Source: Pseudomonas mosselii (GTDB taxonomy: Bacteria; Pseudomonadota; Gammaproteobacteria; Pseudomonadales; Pseudomonadaceae). Taken from it: a stretch of DNA of 64,000 nt. The notes under the pieces were generated by a model. That model was not told the DNA's origin. It made no database searches and saw nothing but the letters and a program-made list of their open reading frames with translations. Positions 16,863 through 25,547 of the stretch are shown piece after piece. A program made the translations under genes and the position numbers. Within the stretch, counting starts at the first letter, position 1. Each line of letters opens with the position of its first letter. The stretch is taken from the NCBI RefSeq assembly GCF_019823065.1, contig NZ_CP081966.1, positions 186,001 to 250,000 on the forward strand, read 5' to 3'.

Positions 16863-17210
16863 CCGATCGCTGAACCGACAGCGACCCGGTCAGCCTAGAG
16901 GGCATGATTTTCCCGGACAATCAGAAGGGTATCGACAGACTTTGTAGGGTATTTCTTGGGCTGCAGGCTGCCCAATAGGAAAGGTTTTCAGATCACGTAG
17001 GACATGGCTGAGTTCGGCAGATTCGAGCGTTTTTTGAACACGTTCCTTCGAGCTTGTCGGAAGCTTCTCGGTTGATCTGCACTGCCGCTGTTGTATGGTT
17101 TCAGGCGAGCGCGAAACCAGTTGCTATCCAGTGGCGAGAACTGGCGTAGGAACCCCGTTGGTGGCTGGATCATCAGCGGAGGGTGAGACCTCGATCTGCC
17201 GTTTGAACTG

Positions 17211-17360
17211 GGGGCCGCTTTGCGGCCCTTTCGCGACACAAGGCCGCTCCCACAGAGATCGCGATCTCCTGTAGGAGCAACTGTCTGGCTCAGGTCCCTC
17301 AATCTGGCGCGATCGCTGTGGGAGCGGCCTTGTGTCGCGAAAGGGCTGCGTAGCAGCCCC
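17211..17360. repeat. REP/BIME-like cluster upstream of the HigA-like gene
   Basis: A GGGGCCGCTTTGCGGCCC hairpin and the CGCGACACAAGGCCGCTCC unit are followed about 70 bases later by the inverted unit GGAGCGGCCTTGTGTCGCG and a GGGCTGCGTAGCAGCCC hairpin. It belongs to the first REP type and ends 25 bases before the HigA ATG. Confidence 0.8.
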
Positions 17361-17385
17361 AAGATTTCAAGACGAAGTGACAACT

Positions 17386-17664
17386 ATGCACAACCCACCC
17401 CACCCCGGCGAAGCCCTGCGCGAAGACGTACTGCCCGCCATCGGCATGAACGTCTCTTCCCTGGCCCGCCACCTTGGCTATCCACGTGGTCAGTTATCCA
17501 CAGTGCTCAACGGCCATGCAGCCATTTTAGCCGACCTGGCCTATCGCCTCGAACTGGCCGGTCTTGGCAGTGCCAGGCAGTATCTGGCCGAGCAGGCGGC
17601 TTACGACCTGTGGCAGGCCGCGCACCGCGAGCATCCACCCATCGAGCGGCTGGCGTTCGCCTGA
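17386..17664 (+). CDS. HigA-family addiction-module-type regulator, without adjacent toxin gene
   Basis: A 92-residue XRE-type DNA-binding protein with the HigA family layout: MHNPPHPGEALREDVLP, helix-turn-helix near residues 22-45 (NVSSLARHLGYPRGQLSTVLN) and the family end QAAYDLWQAAH. The ATG at 17386 is used because the open frame upstream (from 17332) is a translation of REP sequence. The ribosome site is weak. A HigB toxin gene is normally just upstream of higA; here the upstream 150 bases are REP repeats, so this is an orphan. It ends 3 bases from the convergent Kef gene. Confidence 0.85.
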   Translation: MHNPPHPGEALREDVLPAIGMNVSSLARHLGYPRGQLSTVLNGHAAILADLAYRLELAGLGSARQYLAEQAAYDLWQAAHREHPPIERLAFA

Positions 17665-17667
17665 GCG

Positions 17668-19455
17668 TCAGTCCTCATCCGACGCAAACAACCGCTCCAG
17701 CTCCACCCGCGCCTCCTTGGCCGTCTGCATCACCTTGGCCCGGTCGTCGCGCACATGCCCCTGGGCCTCCAGCACCTGCTCGTCATGCTCGGTGAAGCGG
17801 GCGATGCGATCCGCCGCCTGCGCTTCCGTCAGCCCCAGCCCGACCAGCGCCCGCCGGCTCATCTCCAGGCTGGAATGGAAGGTCTCGCGAATTGGCTCGG
17901 CGCCCACGTCCACCAGCTTGTGCACATGCTGGCGGTTGCGCGCCCGGGCGATGACCTTCAGGTGCGGGTACAGGCGCTTGACCCGCTCCGCGGTGCGGGT
18001 CGCGGCCTCGGGGTCGTCGATGGTGATGATCACGTACTCGGCTTCGTCGACCTTTGCCGCATGCAGCACCTCGGTACGCGACGGATCGCCGTAGAACACC
18101 GGCACCTGCTCGAACATGCGGGTCATCTCGATGGTGTCCACCGAGGTTTCCAGGGCGACGAAGGGGATCTTCTGCGCCCGCAGGATGCGCGCCACGATCT
18201 GGCCCATGCGGCCCATGCCGACGATCACCACCCGTGGCGTGCCGGCGTCGATCTGCTTGTATTGCTCAGGTACTTCCCGGGCGGGTTGCGGACGCTTGAG
18301 GGCGCGGGCGCAGCCGATCATCAGCAGCGGGGTGAGGGCCATCGACAGGGTGATGGTCATCAGCAGCAGGTCGTAGGTCAGGGTGTCTAACAGGCCCTGG
18401 TCCTTGCCCAGCTTGAACACCACGAAGGCAAATTCGCCACCGGCCGCCAGCACCATGCCCAGGCGCAGGGCGCTGGCGCTGTTGAGGCCCCCGGCGATGC
18501 GGCCGACGCCGATCAGCAGCAGCAGTTTCACCGCGATCAACAGCACGGTCATGCCCAGCAGCACCAGCGGCATTTCCAGCAGCAGGCGCAGGTTGGCGCC
18601 CATGCCGACGCTGATGAAGAACAGCCCCAGCAGCAGACCCTTGAACGGCTCGATCTGCGATTCCAACTCGTGGCGGTACTCGGAGTCGGCCAGCAACAGA
18701 CCGGCGAGGAAGGCGCCCAGGGCCATGGAAATACCGGCTTCCTCCATCAGCCAGGCAGTGCCGATCACCACCAGCAGTGCGGTGGCGGTGGACACCTCCG
18801 GCAAGCCGGTGCGGGCAACGGTGCGAAACAGCGGGCGCAAAAGGTAGCGGCCGCCGACGATAACGATGGCGATGCTGGCGAAAACCTTCAGGCCATGTTC
18901 GAAGCTGTCGCCGTGGCTGGTGTCCGGGCCGCTGGCGGCCAGCAGCGGCACCAGGGCGATCAGCGGGATTGCGGCGATGTCCTGGAACAGCAGGATGGCG
19001 AAGGCCAGGCGGCCGTGGGGCGCGTTGAGCTGCTTGCTCTCGGCCAGGCTCTGCAGGCCCAGGGCGGTGGACGACAGCGCCAGGCCCAGGCCGAGCACGA
19101 TGGCCGCCGGCAGGCTTTGGCTGAAGCCGAACAGGGCGATGGCGCCGAGTGCCGCGCCGGTCAGCACCACCTGCGCGGTGCCGACGCCGAACACGGACTT
19201 GCGCATCAGCCACAGGCGCCGGGGCGACAGCTCCAGGCCAATGATGAACAGCAGCAACACCACGCCCAGCTCGGAGATGTGCGCGACGCTCTCGGTGTCG
19301 CGGATCAGCCCCAGGGCCTGCGGGCCGATGGCCACGCCGGCCAGCAGGTAGCCGAGCACGGCGCCCAGTTGCAGGCGCTTGGCCAGGGGCACGGCGACCA
19401 CGGCGGCGAGGAGGAAGATGACGGCGGTTTGTAGAAGGCTGCCTTCGTGTGGCAT
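17668..19455 (-). CDS. Kef-type K+/H+ antiporter (CPA2 membrane domain plus TrkA-N domain)
   Basis: A 595-residue protein with about twelve membrane helices in residues 5-385 (e.g. VIFLLAAVVAVPLAKRLQLG) and a cytosolic TrkA-N/RCK NAD-binding domain from about residue 400 (VVIVGMGRMGQIVARILRAQ). The order matches KefB/KefC glutathione-gated efflux systems. No KefF or KefG ancillary subunit gene is adjacent, and I cannot tell KefB from KefC or a related antiporter. ATG 19455 is preferred over the ATG-extended frame because an AAGGAG site lies 9 bases upstream. The acidic C-terminus (FASDED) is intact. Confidence 0.93.
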   Translation of the reverse strand: MPHEGSLLQTAVIFLLAAVVAVPLAKRLQLGAVLGYLLAGVAIGPQALGLIRDTESVAHISELGVVLLLFIIGLELSPRRLWLMRKSVFGVGTAQVVLTGAALGAIALFGFSQSLPAAIVLGLGLALSSTALGLQSLAESKQLNAPHGRLAFAILLFQDIAAIPLIALVPLLAASGPDTSHGDSFEHGLKVFASIAIVIVGGRYLLRPLFRTVARTGLPEVSTATALLVVIGTAWLMEEAGISMALGAFLAGLLLADSEYRHELESQIEPFKGLLLGLFFISVGMGANLRLLLEMPLVLLGMTVLLIAVKLLLLIGVGRIAGGLNSASALRLGMVLAAGGEFAFVVFKLGKDQGLLDTLTYDLLLMTITLSMALTPLLMIGCARALKRPQPAREVPEQYKQIDAGTPRVVIVGMGRMGQIVARILRAQKIPFVALETSVDTIEMTRMFEQVPVFYGDPSRTEVLHAAKVDEAEYVIITIDDPEAATRTAERVKRLYPHLKVIARARNRQHVHKLVDVGAEPIRETFHSSLEMSRRALVGLGLTEAQAADRIARFTEHDEQVLEAQGHVRDDRAKVMQTAKEARVELERLFASDED

Positions 19456-19607
19456 TGCTCGGACTCCTTGAACTGCGTGCGGCAGCGTTTGATGCAACAG
19501 CTTATGTCATCGATGAAAGAGGCGGGCATTTTCGGGCGGGGAGCGAAACAGGACAATCCTGGGGTTACAGGAAGCAGCGTTCTGAAAGTAGGACCTTTGC
19601 TGAGTCA

Positions 19608-19673
19608 ATCGCGGGGCAAGCCCGCTCGCACGCAAGGTAACTGACCTTCGTGGGAGCGGGCTTGCCCCGCGAT
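19608..19673. repeat. REP inverted pair downstream of the esterase gene
   Basis: ATCGCGGGGCAAGCCCGCTC and its inverted copy GAGCGGGCTTGCCCCGCGAT around about 25 bases, in the region between the start of the Kef gene and the end of the esterase gene. Confidence 0.8.
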
Positions 19674-19680
19674 CAACTGC

Positions 19681-20697
19681 TTACTGCAGATGGTCTTTCA
19701 GCGCCTGCGCCGCCTGGTCCATGGCACTGCGCACACTGGGCACGGTGCTCAGCACATTGAGCAGGCCGTAGTCATGGATCAGGCCGTTGTAGCGCACGGC
19801 GGTCACCGGTACCCCGGCGGCGTCCAGCTTACGGGCATAGGCTTCGCCTTCGTCGCGCAGCACGTCCATCTCGGCGGTCTGCACCAGGGCCGGCGGCAGG
19901 CCTTTCAGCTGCTCGAGGCTGGCGCGCAGCGGCGAGGCGTGGATATCGTCGCGCTGGCGCGGGTCGGTGGTGTAGTTGTTCCAGAACCACTGCATCATGT
20001 TGCGGGTCAGGAAGTGGCCTTCGGCGAACTGGTTATACGACCCGTTGTTGAAGTTGGCGTCGGTCACCGGCCACAGCAGGGCCTGGAAGCGCAGCTTGGG
20101 CGTGCCGGCCTCCTTGGCCTTGATCGCCACCACTGCGGCCATGTTGCCGCCGACGCTGTTGCCGGCCACCGCCAGGCGGCTGCCGTCCACGCCGATCTCC
20201 TTGCCGTGCTCGGCGACCCAGCGGGTGGCGGCATAGGCCTGGTTGATCGCGGTGGGGAACCTGGCTTCCGGTGAGGGCGTGTAGTCGACGTAGACCGCCG
20301 CGGCACCAGAGCCTACCACCAGGTCACGGATCAGGCGTTCGTGGGTGGGGTAGTCGCCCAGCACCCAGCCGCCGCCGTGGAAGAACATGAACACTGGCAG
20401 TTCACCCTTGGCGCCTTCAGGCCGCACCACACGAATTTCCAGCGGCTGGCCATCGGCCTGGATGGTCCGACGTTCGACGCGGATCCCCGACAGGTCGACC
20501 TTCACCCCGGCCTGGGCACCGCTCAGCACCGCACGGGCATCCTTGGGCGCGAGGGTTTCAAGCGGCTTGCCGCCACCTGTGGCCAGGGCCTCGAGGAAGC
20601 CCTGGGTGGTGTGCTCGACGCCAGGGCTGCCGGCGGCGAAGGCGCTGTTCACGGCGAGGGCCAGCAGGCCGGCGGTCAGGGTGTGGGACAGTTTCAT
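19681..20697 (-). CDS. Secreted alpha/beta hydrolase, HSL-type esterase
   Basis: A 338-residue protein with a Sec signal peptide (MKLSHTLTAGLLALAVNSAFA, cleavage likely after about residue 22). The oxyanion motif HGGGW (about residue 106) and the nucleophile elbow GNSVGG (Ser near 180) place it in the hormone-sensitive-lipase/bacterial esterase family; the aspartate is probably in TAEMDVLRDEG and the histidine in GLIHDYG. The elbow is GNSVGG in place of the more common GDSAGG. Start ATG 20697 has an AAGGAG site. The DUF2790 gene lies 31 bases upstream on the same strand and is probably co-transcribed. Substrate unknown. Confidence 0.9.
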   Translation of the reverse strand: MKLSHTLTAGLLALAVNSAFAAGSPGVEHTTQGFLEALATGGGKPLETLAPKDARAVLSGAQAGVKVDLSGIRVERRTIQADGQPLEIRVVRPEGAKGELPVFMFFHGGGWVLGDYPTHERLIRDLVVGSGAAAVYVDYTPSPEARFPTAINQAYAATRWVAEHGKEIGVDGSRLAVAGNSVGGNMAAVVAIKAKEAGTPKLRFQALLWPVTDANFNNGSYNQFAEGHFLTRNMMQWFWNNYTTDPRQRDDIHASPLRASLEQLKGLPPALVQTAEMDVLRDEGEAYARKLDAAGVPVTAVRYNGLIHDYGLLNVLSTVPSVRSAMDQAAQALKDHLQ

Positions 20698-20728
20698 GTT
20701 CTAGCTCCTTCAGGGGTCGAGTCGTGGC

Positions 20729-20980
20729 TCAGTTCTGGTTGGCGAGGACGGTGGGTTGCACGTAGCTCACGGCGCGCAACTGGCCGCTGCTGTCGCGGTA
20801 GGTCAGGGTGGCGGTGCTGGCCTGGCCCTGGGCGCTGGTGGGTGCATCGATGCTGATGACCTTGGCGATGTCCAGATCCATGCCGTAGTGGTACGGGGTG
20901 GCTTCGCTGGCGAAGCTGCCGGCGCTGGTGCCGAGGGCCAGGGTGGTAACGGTAAGGGCGAAGGCTTTGCGTAGGGTCAT
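20729..20980 (-). CDS. DUF2790 periplasmic small protein
   Basis: An 83-residue protein with a signal peptide (MTLRKAFALTVTTLALGTSAGSFA) and the short mature domain YHYGMDLDIAKVISID ... VTYRDSSGQLRAVSYV that is typical of Pseudomonas DUF2790 proteins (the codons here read ATLTYRDSSGQLRAV). The ATG at 20980 follows GGAGAACGATC; the longer in-frame upstream stretch is not family-like. Family function is not established, although members are often stress-induced. It probably leads a two-gene operon with the esterase. Confidence 0.85.
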   Translation of the reverse strand: MTLRKAFALTVTTLALGTSAGSFASEATPYHYGMDLDIAKVISIDAPTSAQGQASTATLTYRDSSGQLRAVSYVQPTVLANQN

Positions 20981-21036
20981 GATCGTTCTCCGGGTTCTGC
21001 TGAGTGGGGGCGACTGCTTGCTGCTTGAAGTGAATA

Positions 21037-21046
21037 TTGCGCGCAA
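21037..21046. promoter_or_regulatory. AT-rich palindrome upstream of DUF2790
   Basis: TTGCGCGCAA, flanked by AATA and ATATT, lies 57 bases upstream of the DUF2790 start in a stretch (21034-21076) much richer in A+T than its surroundings. This is likely the promoter/operator region of the DUF2790-esterase pair; the binding protein is unknown. Confidence 0.35.
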
Positions 21047-21121
21047 ATATTTAGCGTGCAAAATATATTTCCGCTATGACGCTGATTGAGTGCGTCTTGG
21101 CTAATTCCTGGAGGAGATCGC

Positions 21122-21209
21122 CCAGCCCTTCGGGCTGCGCTGTCGCGCAGGGAACTTGTCCCCCTGTGGGAGCGGCCTTGCGTCGCGAAAGGGCTGCGCA
21201 GCAGCCCCA
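21122..21209. repeat. Partial REP cluster
   Basis: A CAGCCCTTCGGGCTG hairpin (21123-21137) is followed by a CTGTGGGAGCGGCCTTG / GTCGCGAAAGGGCTGC half-unit of the first REP type and a GCTGCGCAGCAGC hairpin. The inverted partner is missing or degraded. Confidence 0.65.
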
Positions 21210-21303
21210 GCAATTTCGATGGTGGCTCGGAATCTGAGGCCGCTGCGCGCCCTTTTCCGACCGGCCCTACGCCTCGGCAAGGCCGCTTTCTCAGGGGGCA
21301 GCA

Positions 21304-22791
21304 TCAAGTGCCGGGTCGGTACTGCAACGCTTCCGCCAGGTGCGCCCTGGCGATGGATTGCGCGCCCTCCAGGTCCGCCAGCGTGCGGGCGACCTTCAGC
21401 AGCCGGTGCGCCGCCCGCAACGACAGTGTCAGCCGTTCGCAGGCCTGCTCCAGCCAGGCCTGGTCAACCGGCTCCAGCGGGCAATGCCGACGCAGCCCCT
21501 TGAGGTCGAGGAAGGCGTTGGCGCAGCCCTGCCGGCGCTGCTGCAGCGCCCGTGCCTCGGCCACTCTCTGGCCAACGCTGGCGCTGGTCTCGCCACTGGG
21601 CTGGTGGGTCAGCACGGTACTTTCCCGGGCTACCGTCAGGTGCAGGTCGATACGGTCGAGCAGTGGGCCGGACAGCTTGTTGCGGTAGCGCTGAACTTGT
21701 TCGCTGCTGCACCGGCAGCGGCCGGTGGGGTCGCCCAGGTAACCGCAGGGGCAGGGGTTCATGGCCGCCACCAGCTGGAAGCGCGCCGGGAAGCGCACCC
21801 GGTCCTTGGCCCGGGCCACCACGATCTCGCCGGACTCCAGCGGTTCGCGCAGCACCTCCAGCACCCGCCGTTCGAACTCGGGCAGTTCGTCGAGAAACAG
21901 CACGCCATGGTGCGCCAGGGTGATCTCGCCGGGTTGCGGCCGGCTGCCGCCGCCGACCAGCGCCGGACCTGAGGCCGAATGGTGCGGATGGCGGAACGGC
22001 CGCTGTGGCCAGCTATCGAGCGGGGCGTGGCCGCTGACCGAGCGGATCGCCGCCACCTCCAGTGCCTCGCGCTCGTCCAGCGGCGGCAGCAGCCCGGGCA
22101 GACGACTGGCAAGCAAGGTCTTGCCAGTGCCCGGGGGACCTGTGAACAACAGGTTGTGCGCACCGGCCGCGGCTACCAGCAGGGCGCGCTTGGCCGCGAT
22201 CTGGCCCTGGACTTCGCTGAGGTCCGGATAGGGGCGTTGCTCCAGCAGCAGGCCATTGGCCGCGTAGGGAGACAGCGCGGGCTGGCCGTTCAGGTGGGCC
22301 ACCAGCTCGCGCAGGTGCCCCATCGCATACACCACCAGGCCGCTGGCCAGGCTGGCCTCCTCGGCATTCTCCCGTGGCACCACCAGCGCCCGACCCGCAT
22401 CCCGGGCGGCCAATGCCGCAGGCAGCACGCCCTGTACCGGGCGCAAGGCGCCCGACAGGGCCAGCTCACCCAGGCATTCGATATCGTCGAGGGTGGCCAC
22501 CGGCACCTGGCCATTGGCGGCGAGGATGCCCAGGGCGATGGCCAGGTCGTAGCGGCCACCGTCCTTGGGCAGGTCGGCGGGGGCGAGGCTCTGGGTGATG
22601 CGCCGGGCCGGGTAGTCCAGGCCGGAGTTGACGATGGCGCTGCGTACCCGGTCCTTGCTCTCCTTGACCGTGGTTTCCGGCAGGCCGACCAGGGTAAGCG
22701 TGGGCAGGCCGTTGGCCAGGTGGGTTTCGACGCTGACGGCGGGGGCCTGCACACCCACCTGGGCGCGGCTGTGGACGAGGGCGAGGGACAT
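21304..22791 (-). CDS. comM: ComM/YifB-family AAA+ ATPase (Mg-chelatase-like)
   Basis: A 495-residue protein with the N-terminal YifB domain (MSLALVHSRAQVGVQAPAVS), Walker A GPPGTGKT near residue 215, Walker B-type LFLDELPEF, and the C-terminal Mg_chelatase_C helical part. In naturally transformable bacteria ComM is a helicase that drives branch migration during recombination of incoming DNA; in Pseudomonas the role is less clear. The start at 22791 has GGAG 7 bases upstream. In relatives this gene is usually close to ubiK and glnK; here about 8.5 kb of iron and magnesium transport genes lie between. Confidence 0.93.
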   Translation of the reverse strand: MSLALVHSRAQVGVQAPAVSVETHLANGLPTLTLVGLPETTVKESKDRVRSAIVNSGLDYPARRITQSLAPADLPKDGGRYDLAIALGILAANGQVPVATLDDIECLGELALSGALRPVQGVLPAALAARDAGRALVVPRENAEEASLASGLVVYAMGHLRELVAHLNGQPALSPYAANGLLLEQRPYPDLSEVQGQIAAKRALLVAAAGAHNLLFTGPPGTGKTLLASRLPGLLPPLDEREALEVAAIRSVSGHAPLDSWPQRPFRHPHHSASGPALVGGGSRPQPGEITLAHHGVLFLDELPEFERRVLEVLREPLESGEIVVARAKDRVRFPARFQLVAAMNPCPCGYLGDPTGRCRCSSEQVQRYRNKLSGPLLDRIDLHLTVARESTVLTHQPSGETSASVGQRVAEARALQQRRQGCANAFLDLKGLRRHCPLEPVDQAWLEQACERLTLSLRAAHRLLKVARTLADLEGAQSIARAHLAEALQYRPGT

Positions 22792-22948
22792 GGGCACTCC
22801 GTGTTTGCGTGTAAGGGGCCGCGTCCTGCGGCCCGGCAAAGCTTAGTGGTGCTCCTGGGGAGGCGGACGAGAAGAGTGCATCGAGTTTTGTCCGGCCCGC
22901 CTCCATGGCTGTCGGCACCTGCCTGGTTTCATGAGGCAGGTCGCGCAC

Positions 22949-25462
22949 TCATTCGAACACGCCGCGCAAGGTCAGCACGAAGTTGCGCGGCTCGCCGTAG
23001 TAGTTGCCGTACTCGGACGTGCCGACGCTGGCGTAGTACTTGCGGTCGAACAGGTTGTTGCCGTTCAGGGCCAGGGTCCAGTGATCGTCGACCTTATACT
23101 CGACCATGGCGTCGTAGACCGCGTAGCCGCTCTGGCTGAAATCGAACGGAGTTTCACCCACGGTGTTCCAGTTGGCGTCGAAGCGGTAGGCCTTGCCTTC
23201 GACGTAGCTGGCGCTCTGGGCGGTTACCCCGGCGCCGACGCGCCATGCCGACCAGTCGCCCGGCAGGGTGTAGACCGACCAGAGCTTGAACAGGTGCTTG
23301 GGCGTGACGGTGGTGTACAGCGTGTCCTCGCTCTTGTCGTCCATCAGGTTGAGGGTATAGCCGGCGATTACATCCCAGCCCGGCAGGACTTCGCCGGTGG
23401 CCTCCAGGTCGATACCCTTGCTGACCACCTTGCCCTGGCCGATGAAGCAGCAGGAGGCGCTGTAGCTGAACGGTGTGTCGGGGTAGGCGGGGTCCTTGAT
23501 CGCCTGGTGTTCACGCTTGGTGTAGAACAGCGCGGCGCTGAGGTTGAGCGCGCCATCGAACAGCTCGCCCTTGATCCCGGTCTCGTAGGTCTTGCCGGTC
23601 ATCGGGTCGAGGGAGGTGCCGGACTTTTCCGGGCCCTTGAGTTTCTGCGCCTGGGGTTTGTAGATCTCGGCGTAGCTGACGTAGGTCGACCACTGGTCGT
23701 CGAGCGCGTAGATCAGGCCACCGAATGGCACCAGGGTGGTCGGCTCGCTGTGCGAGACCTGGTCCTGGCGAGCCCAGTCCCCGGAGCCGTCGCGGTTGCG
23801 CGTGGCGTAGGCCTGCTCGAAGGTATAGCGCTGGGCGCGGGCGCCGATCACCAGCTTGAGCGGGTCGGTCAGCTGCAGGCGCAGGGTGGAGTAGAGACCG
23901 TACTGCTTGCGCTTGTTGGGGTAGTAGTCGCGGTAGAAGGCATGGTTGGTGGCCTCGGTCGGCAACGGTGTCGACTGCGGGTCCCACAGGTCGATCATGC
24001 CGCCCAGGCCGACCTTGCCCTGGGCCGCGCGCCAGCGGCTGGTGACCTCCTGGTAGTCGCCACCCACCAGCAGTTCGTGTTGGCGGCCGAAGGCGTCGAA
24101 GGTGCCGGAGAGGTTGACGTCGAACACCGACTGCTTGCTCCAGCTGGAGACATAGCTGCCCCACCAGTAGGGGCCGGTATTGCTGTTCTCGTCAACGGAG
24201 CCATAGGGGATCACGCCTTCGGTGGAGCCTTCGTTGTACGAATAGGTGTAGGAGGTGTTGAGCTTCCAGTCATCGGAGAAGCGATGGTCGAGCTTGGCGA
24301 ACAGCTCGCGGGTGTAGCTGTCGTTCCAGGCGCTGTTGGTGGTGTACCAGGTGTGCCGCGGCAGTTTCAGGTCGCCGCCGGTGCTGTAGCGCGGCAGGCC
24401 GTCGCCCACGCCGTTTTCATGGACCTTGTCGTAGCTGCCGCCGAAAGTGAGCATGGTGTCGTCGCTGACGTCGGCCTCGAGCACACCATAGAAAAACGGC
24501 CGTTCGGTGCTGCGGTTGTCGAAGAAGTACTGGCGGTCCTGGTAGGCGACCACCATCCGTCCACGCAGCTTGCCGTCGAAGGCCAGGGGACCTGTGGCAT
24601 CCACTTCGCTGCGGTAGTTGTCCCACGAGCCCGCCGAGGCTTCGAGCTTGAGCTGGTAGTGATCGAGCGGGCGCTTGCGCACCAGGTTGACGATGCCGCC
24701 CGGGTTGCCGGTGCCGCCGAGCAGGCCGCTGGCGCCGCGCAGCACTTCGACATGGTCATAGGCGGCCAGGTCGTACTTGCGCTGGCTGTAGAAGGTGCCC
24801 AGGCCGTTGCCGATGTCCATCGGTGCCGTGCCGTCGATCTGCAGGTTGTCGATCGCAAAGCCACGGGAGATGAATTCCTGGGTGTTGAAATTGACGTTGC
24901 GCAGGGTGATGCCGGGGGTGAATTTCATCGCGTCGTCAAGGCTGACCATGCGCCGGTCCTCGATCAGCTGGCGGCTGACCACCGATACCGACTGCGGGGT
25001 GTCCTTCAGGCTTGTCGGGGTCTTCGAACCGACGCTCACCAGCCCGGTGGTGTAGGAGCGCGTGCCCTCGGTGGCCTGGCCCATGCCTTGACCCTGAACC
25101 TGCGTGCTGCCGAGTTCCAGGGCGCCGCCACCGCTGGCGGCGAGCTGCAGCGCCCAGCTGCCGTCGGCGGCCTGCACGGCCTTGAGCCCGGTACCTTCGA
25201 GCATCAGGTACAACGCCATGTCGGTGGGCAACTGGCCGCGCACCGGCCTGGCCTGCTTGCCCTGCACCAGCTGCGGGTCGTACGGCAGGCTGATGCCGGC
25301 CTGCTCGGCGAAGCGGTTGAGTGCTTCGGCCAGTGGTGCGGCGGGCAGGTCGTAACGGCGCAGCGGCTGTTCGGCCAGCACGGGGTGGGCCAGGCCGATG
25401 CCGGCGCCAAGTAGCAGGGCCTGGGCGAGCAAGGTGGGGCGGTAGCGGGACAGCAGATCCAT
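22949..25462 (-). CDS. TonB-dependent siderophore receptor with N-terminal signalling (STN) domain
   Basis: An 837-residue outer-membrane receptor. It has a signal peptide (cleavage near VLAEQ, about residue 31), an STN/secretin-like signalling domain (RRYDLPAAPLAEALNRFAEQ ... LMLEGTGLKAVQ), the plug domain (TPQSVSVVSRQLIED ... VEVLRGASGLLGGTGNPGG) and a 22-strand barrel ending in the aromatic residue pattern (NFVLTLRGVFE). It belongs to the FpvA/FoxA/FhuE group of ferric-siderophore receptors. The STN domain means it can signal to the adjacent FecR (25544-26485) and so switch on FecI. ATG 25462 follows an AGGAG site. Ligand unknown. Confidence 0.95.
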   Translation of the reverse strand: MDLLSRYRPTLLAQALLLGAGIGLAHPVLAEQPLRRYDLPAAPLAEALNRFAEQAGISLPYDPQLVQGKQARPVRGQLPTDMALYLMLEGTGLKAVQAADGSWALQLAASGGGALELGSTQVQGQGMGQATEGTRSYTTGLVSVGSKTPTSLKDTPQSVSVVSRQLIEDRRMVSLDDAMKFTPGITLRNVNFNTQEFISRGFAIDNLQIDGTAPMDIGNGLGTFYSQRKYDLAAYDHVEVLRGASGLLGGTGNPGGIVNLVRKRPLDHYQLKLEASAGSWDNYRSEVDATGPLAFDGKLRGRMVVAYQDRQYFFDNRSTERPFFYGVLEADVSDDTMLTFGGSYDKVHENGVGDGLPRYSTGGDLKLPRHTWYTTNSAWNDSYTRELFAKLDHRFSDDWKLNTSYTYSYNEGSTEGVIPYGSVDENSNTGPYWWGSYVSSWSKQSVFDVNLSGTFDAFGRQHELLVGGDYQEVTSRWRAAQGKVGLGGMIDLWDPQSTPLPTEATNHAFYRDYYPNKRKQYGLYSTLRLQLTDPLKLVIGARAQRYTFEQAYATRNRDGSGDWARQDQVSHSEPTTLVPFGGLIYALDDQWSTYVSYAEIYKPQAQKLKGPEKSGTSLDPMTGKTYETGIKGELFDGALNLSAALFYTKREHQAIKDPAYPDTPFSYSASCCFIGQGKVVSKGIDLEATGEVLPGWDVIAGYTLNLMDDKSEDTLYTTVTPKHLFKLWSVYTLPGDWSAWRVGAGVTAQSASYVEGKAYRFDANWNTVGETPFDFSQSGYAVYDAMVEYKVDDHWTLALNGNNLFDRKYYASVGTSEYGNYYGEPRNFVLTLRGVFE

Positions 25463-25522
25463 CGAAAGCTCCTGGGAATTGGCAGGTGTTTTTCCTGTTT
25501 GTCGAAGGAGCGGGGAAAACCC

Positions 25523-25547
25523 GTAAACGAGAATCGATTTTCTTTAC
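25523..25547. promoter_or_regulatory. 25-base palindrome between fecR and the receptor gene
   Basis: GTAAA-C-GAGAATCGATTTTC-T-TTTAC, a near-perfect inverted repeat (two mismatched pairs) that overlaps the last codons of fecR and lies 60-85 bases upstream of the receptor ATG. Position and AT-rich symmetric core suggest a Fur or other iron-related operator, or the FecI-dependent promoter region of the receptor gene. Confidence 0.5.

Noticed and set aside
17211..17360. Possible insertion sequence or attachment site
   Set aside because: The segment is made of REP-type inverted units also found elsewhere in the window; no transposase, no target duplication.
16988..17383. 131-codon minus-strand ORF upstream of the DUF6124 gene
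   Set aside because: Much of it translates REP repeats and it has no family resemblance; the region is treated as non-coding.
22931..25414. 827-codon open frame antisense to the siderophore receptor
   Set aside because: The complementary frame encodes a complete receptor with all domains. The antisense frame is low-complexity Val/Ala/Gly/Gln.
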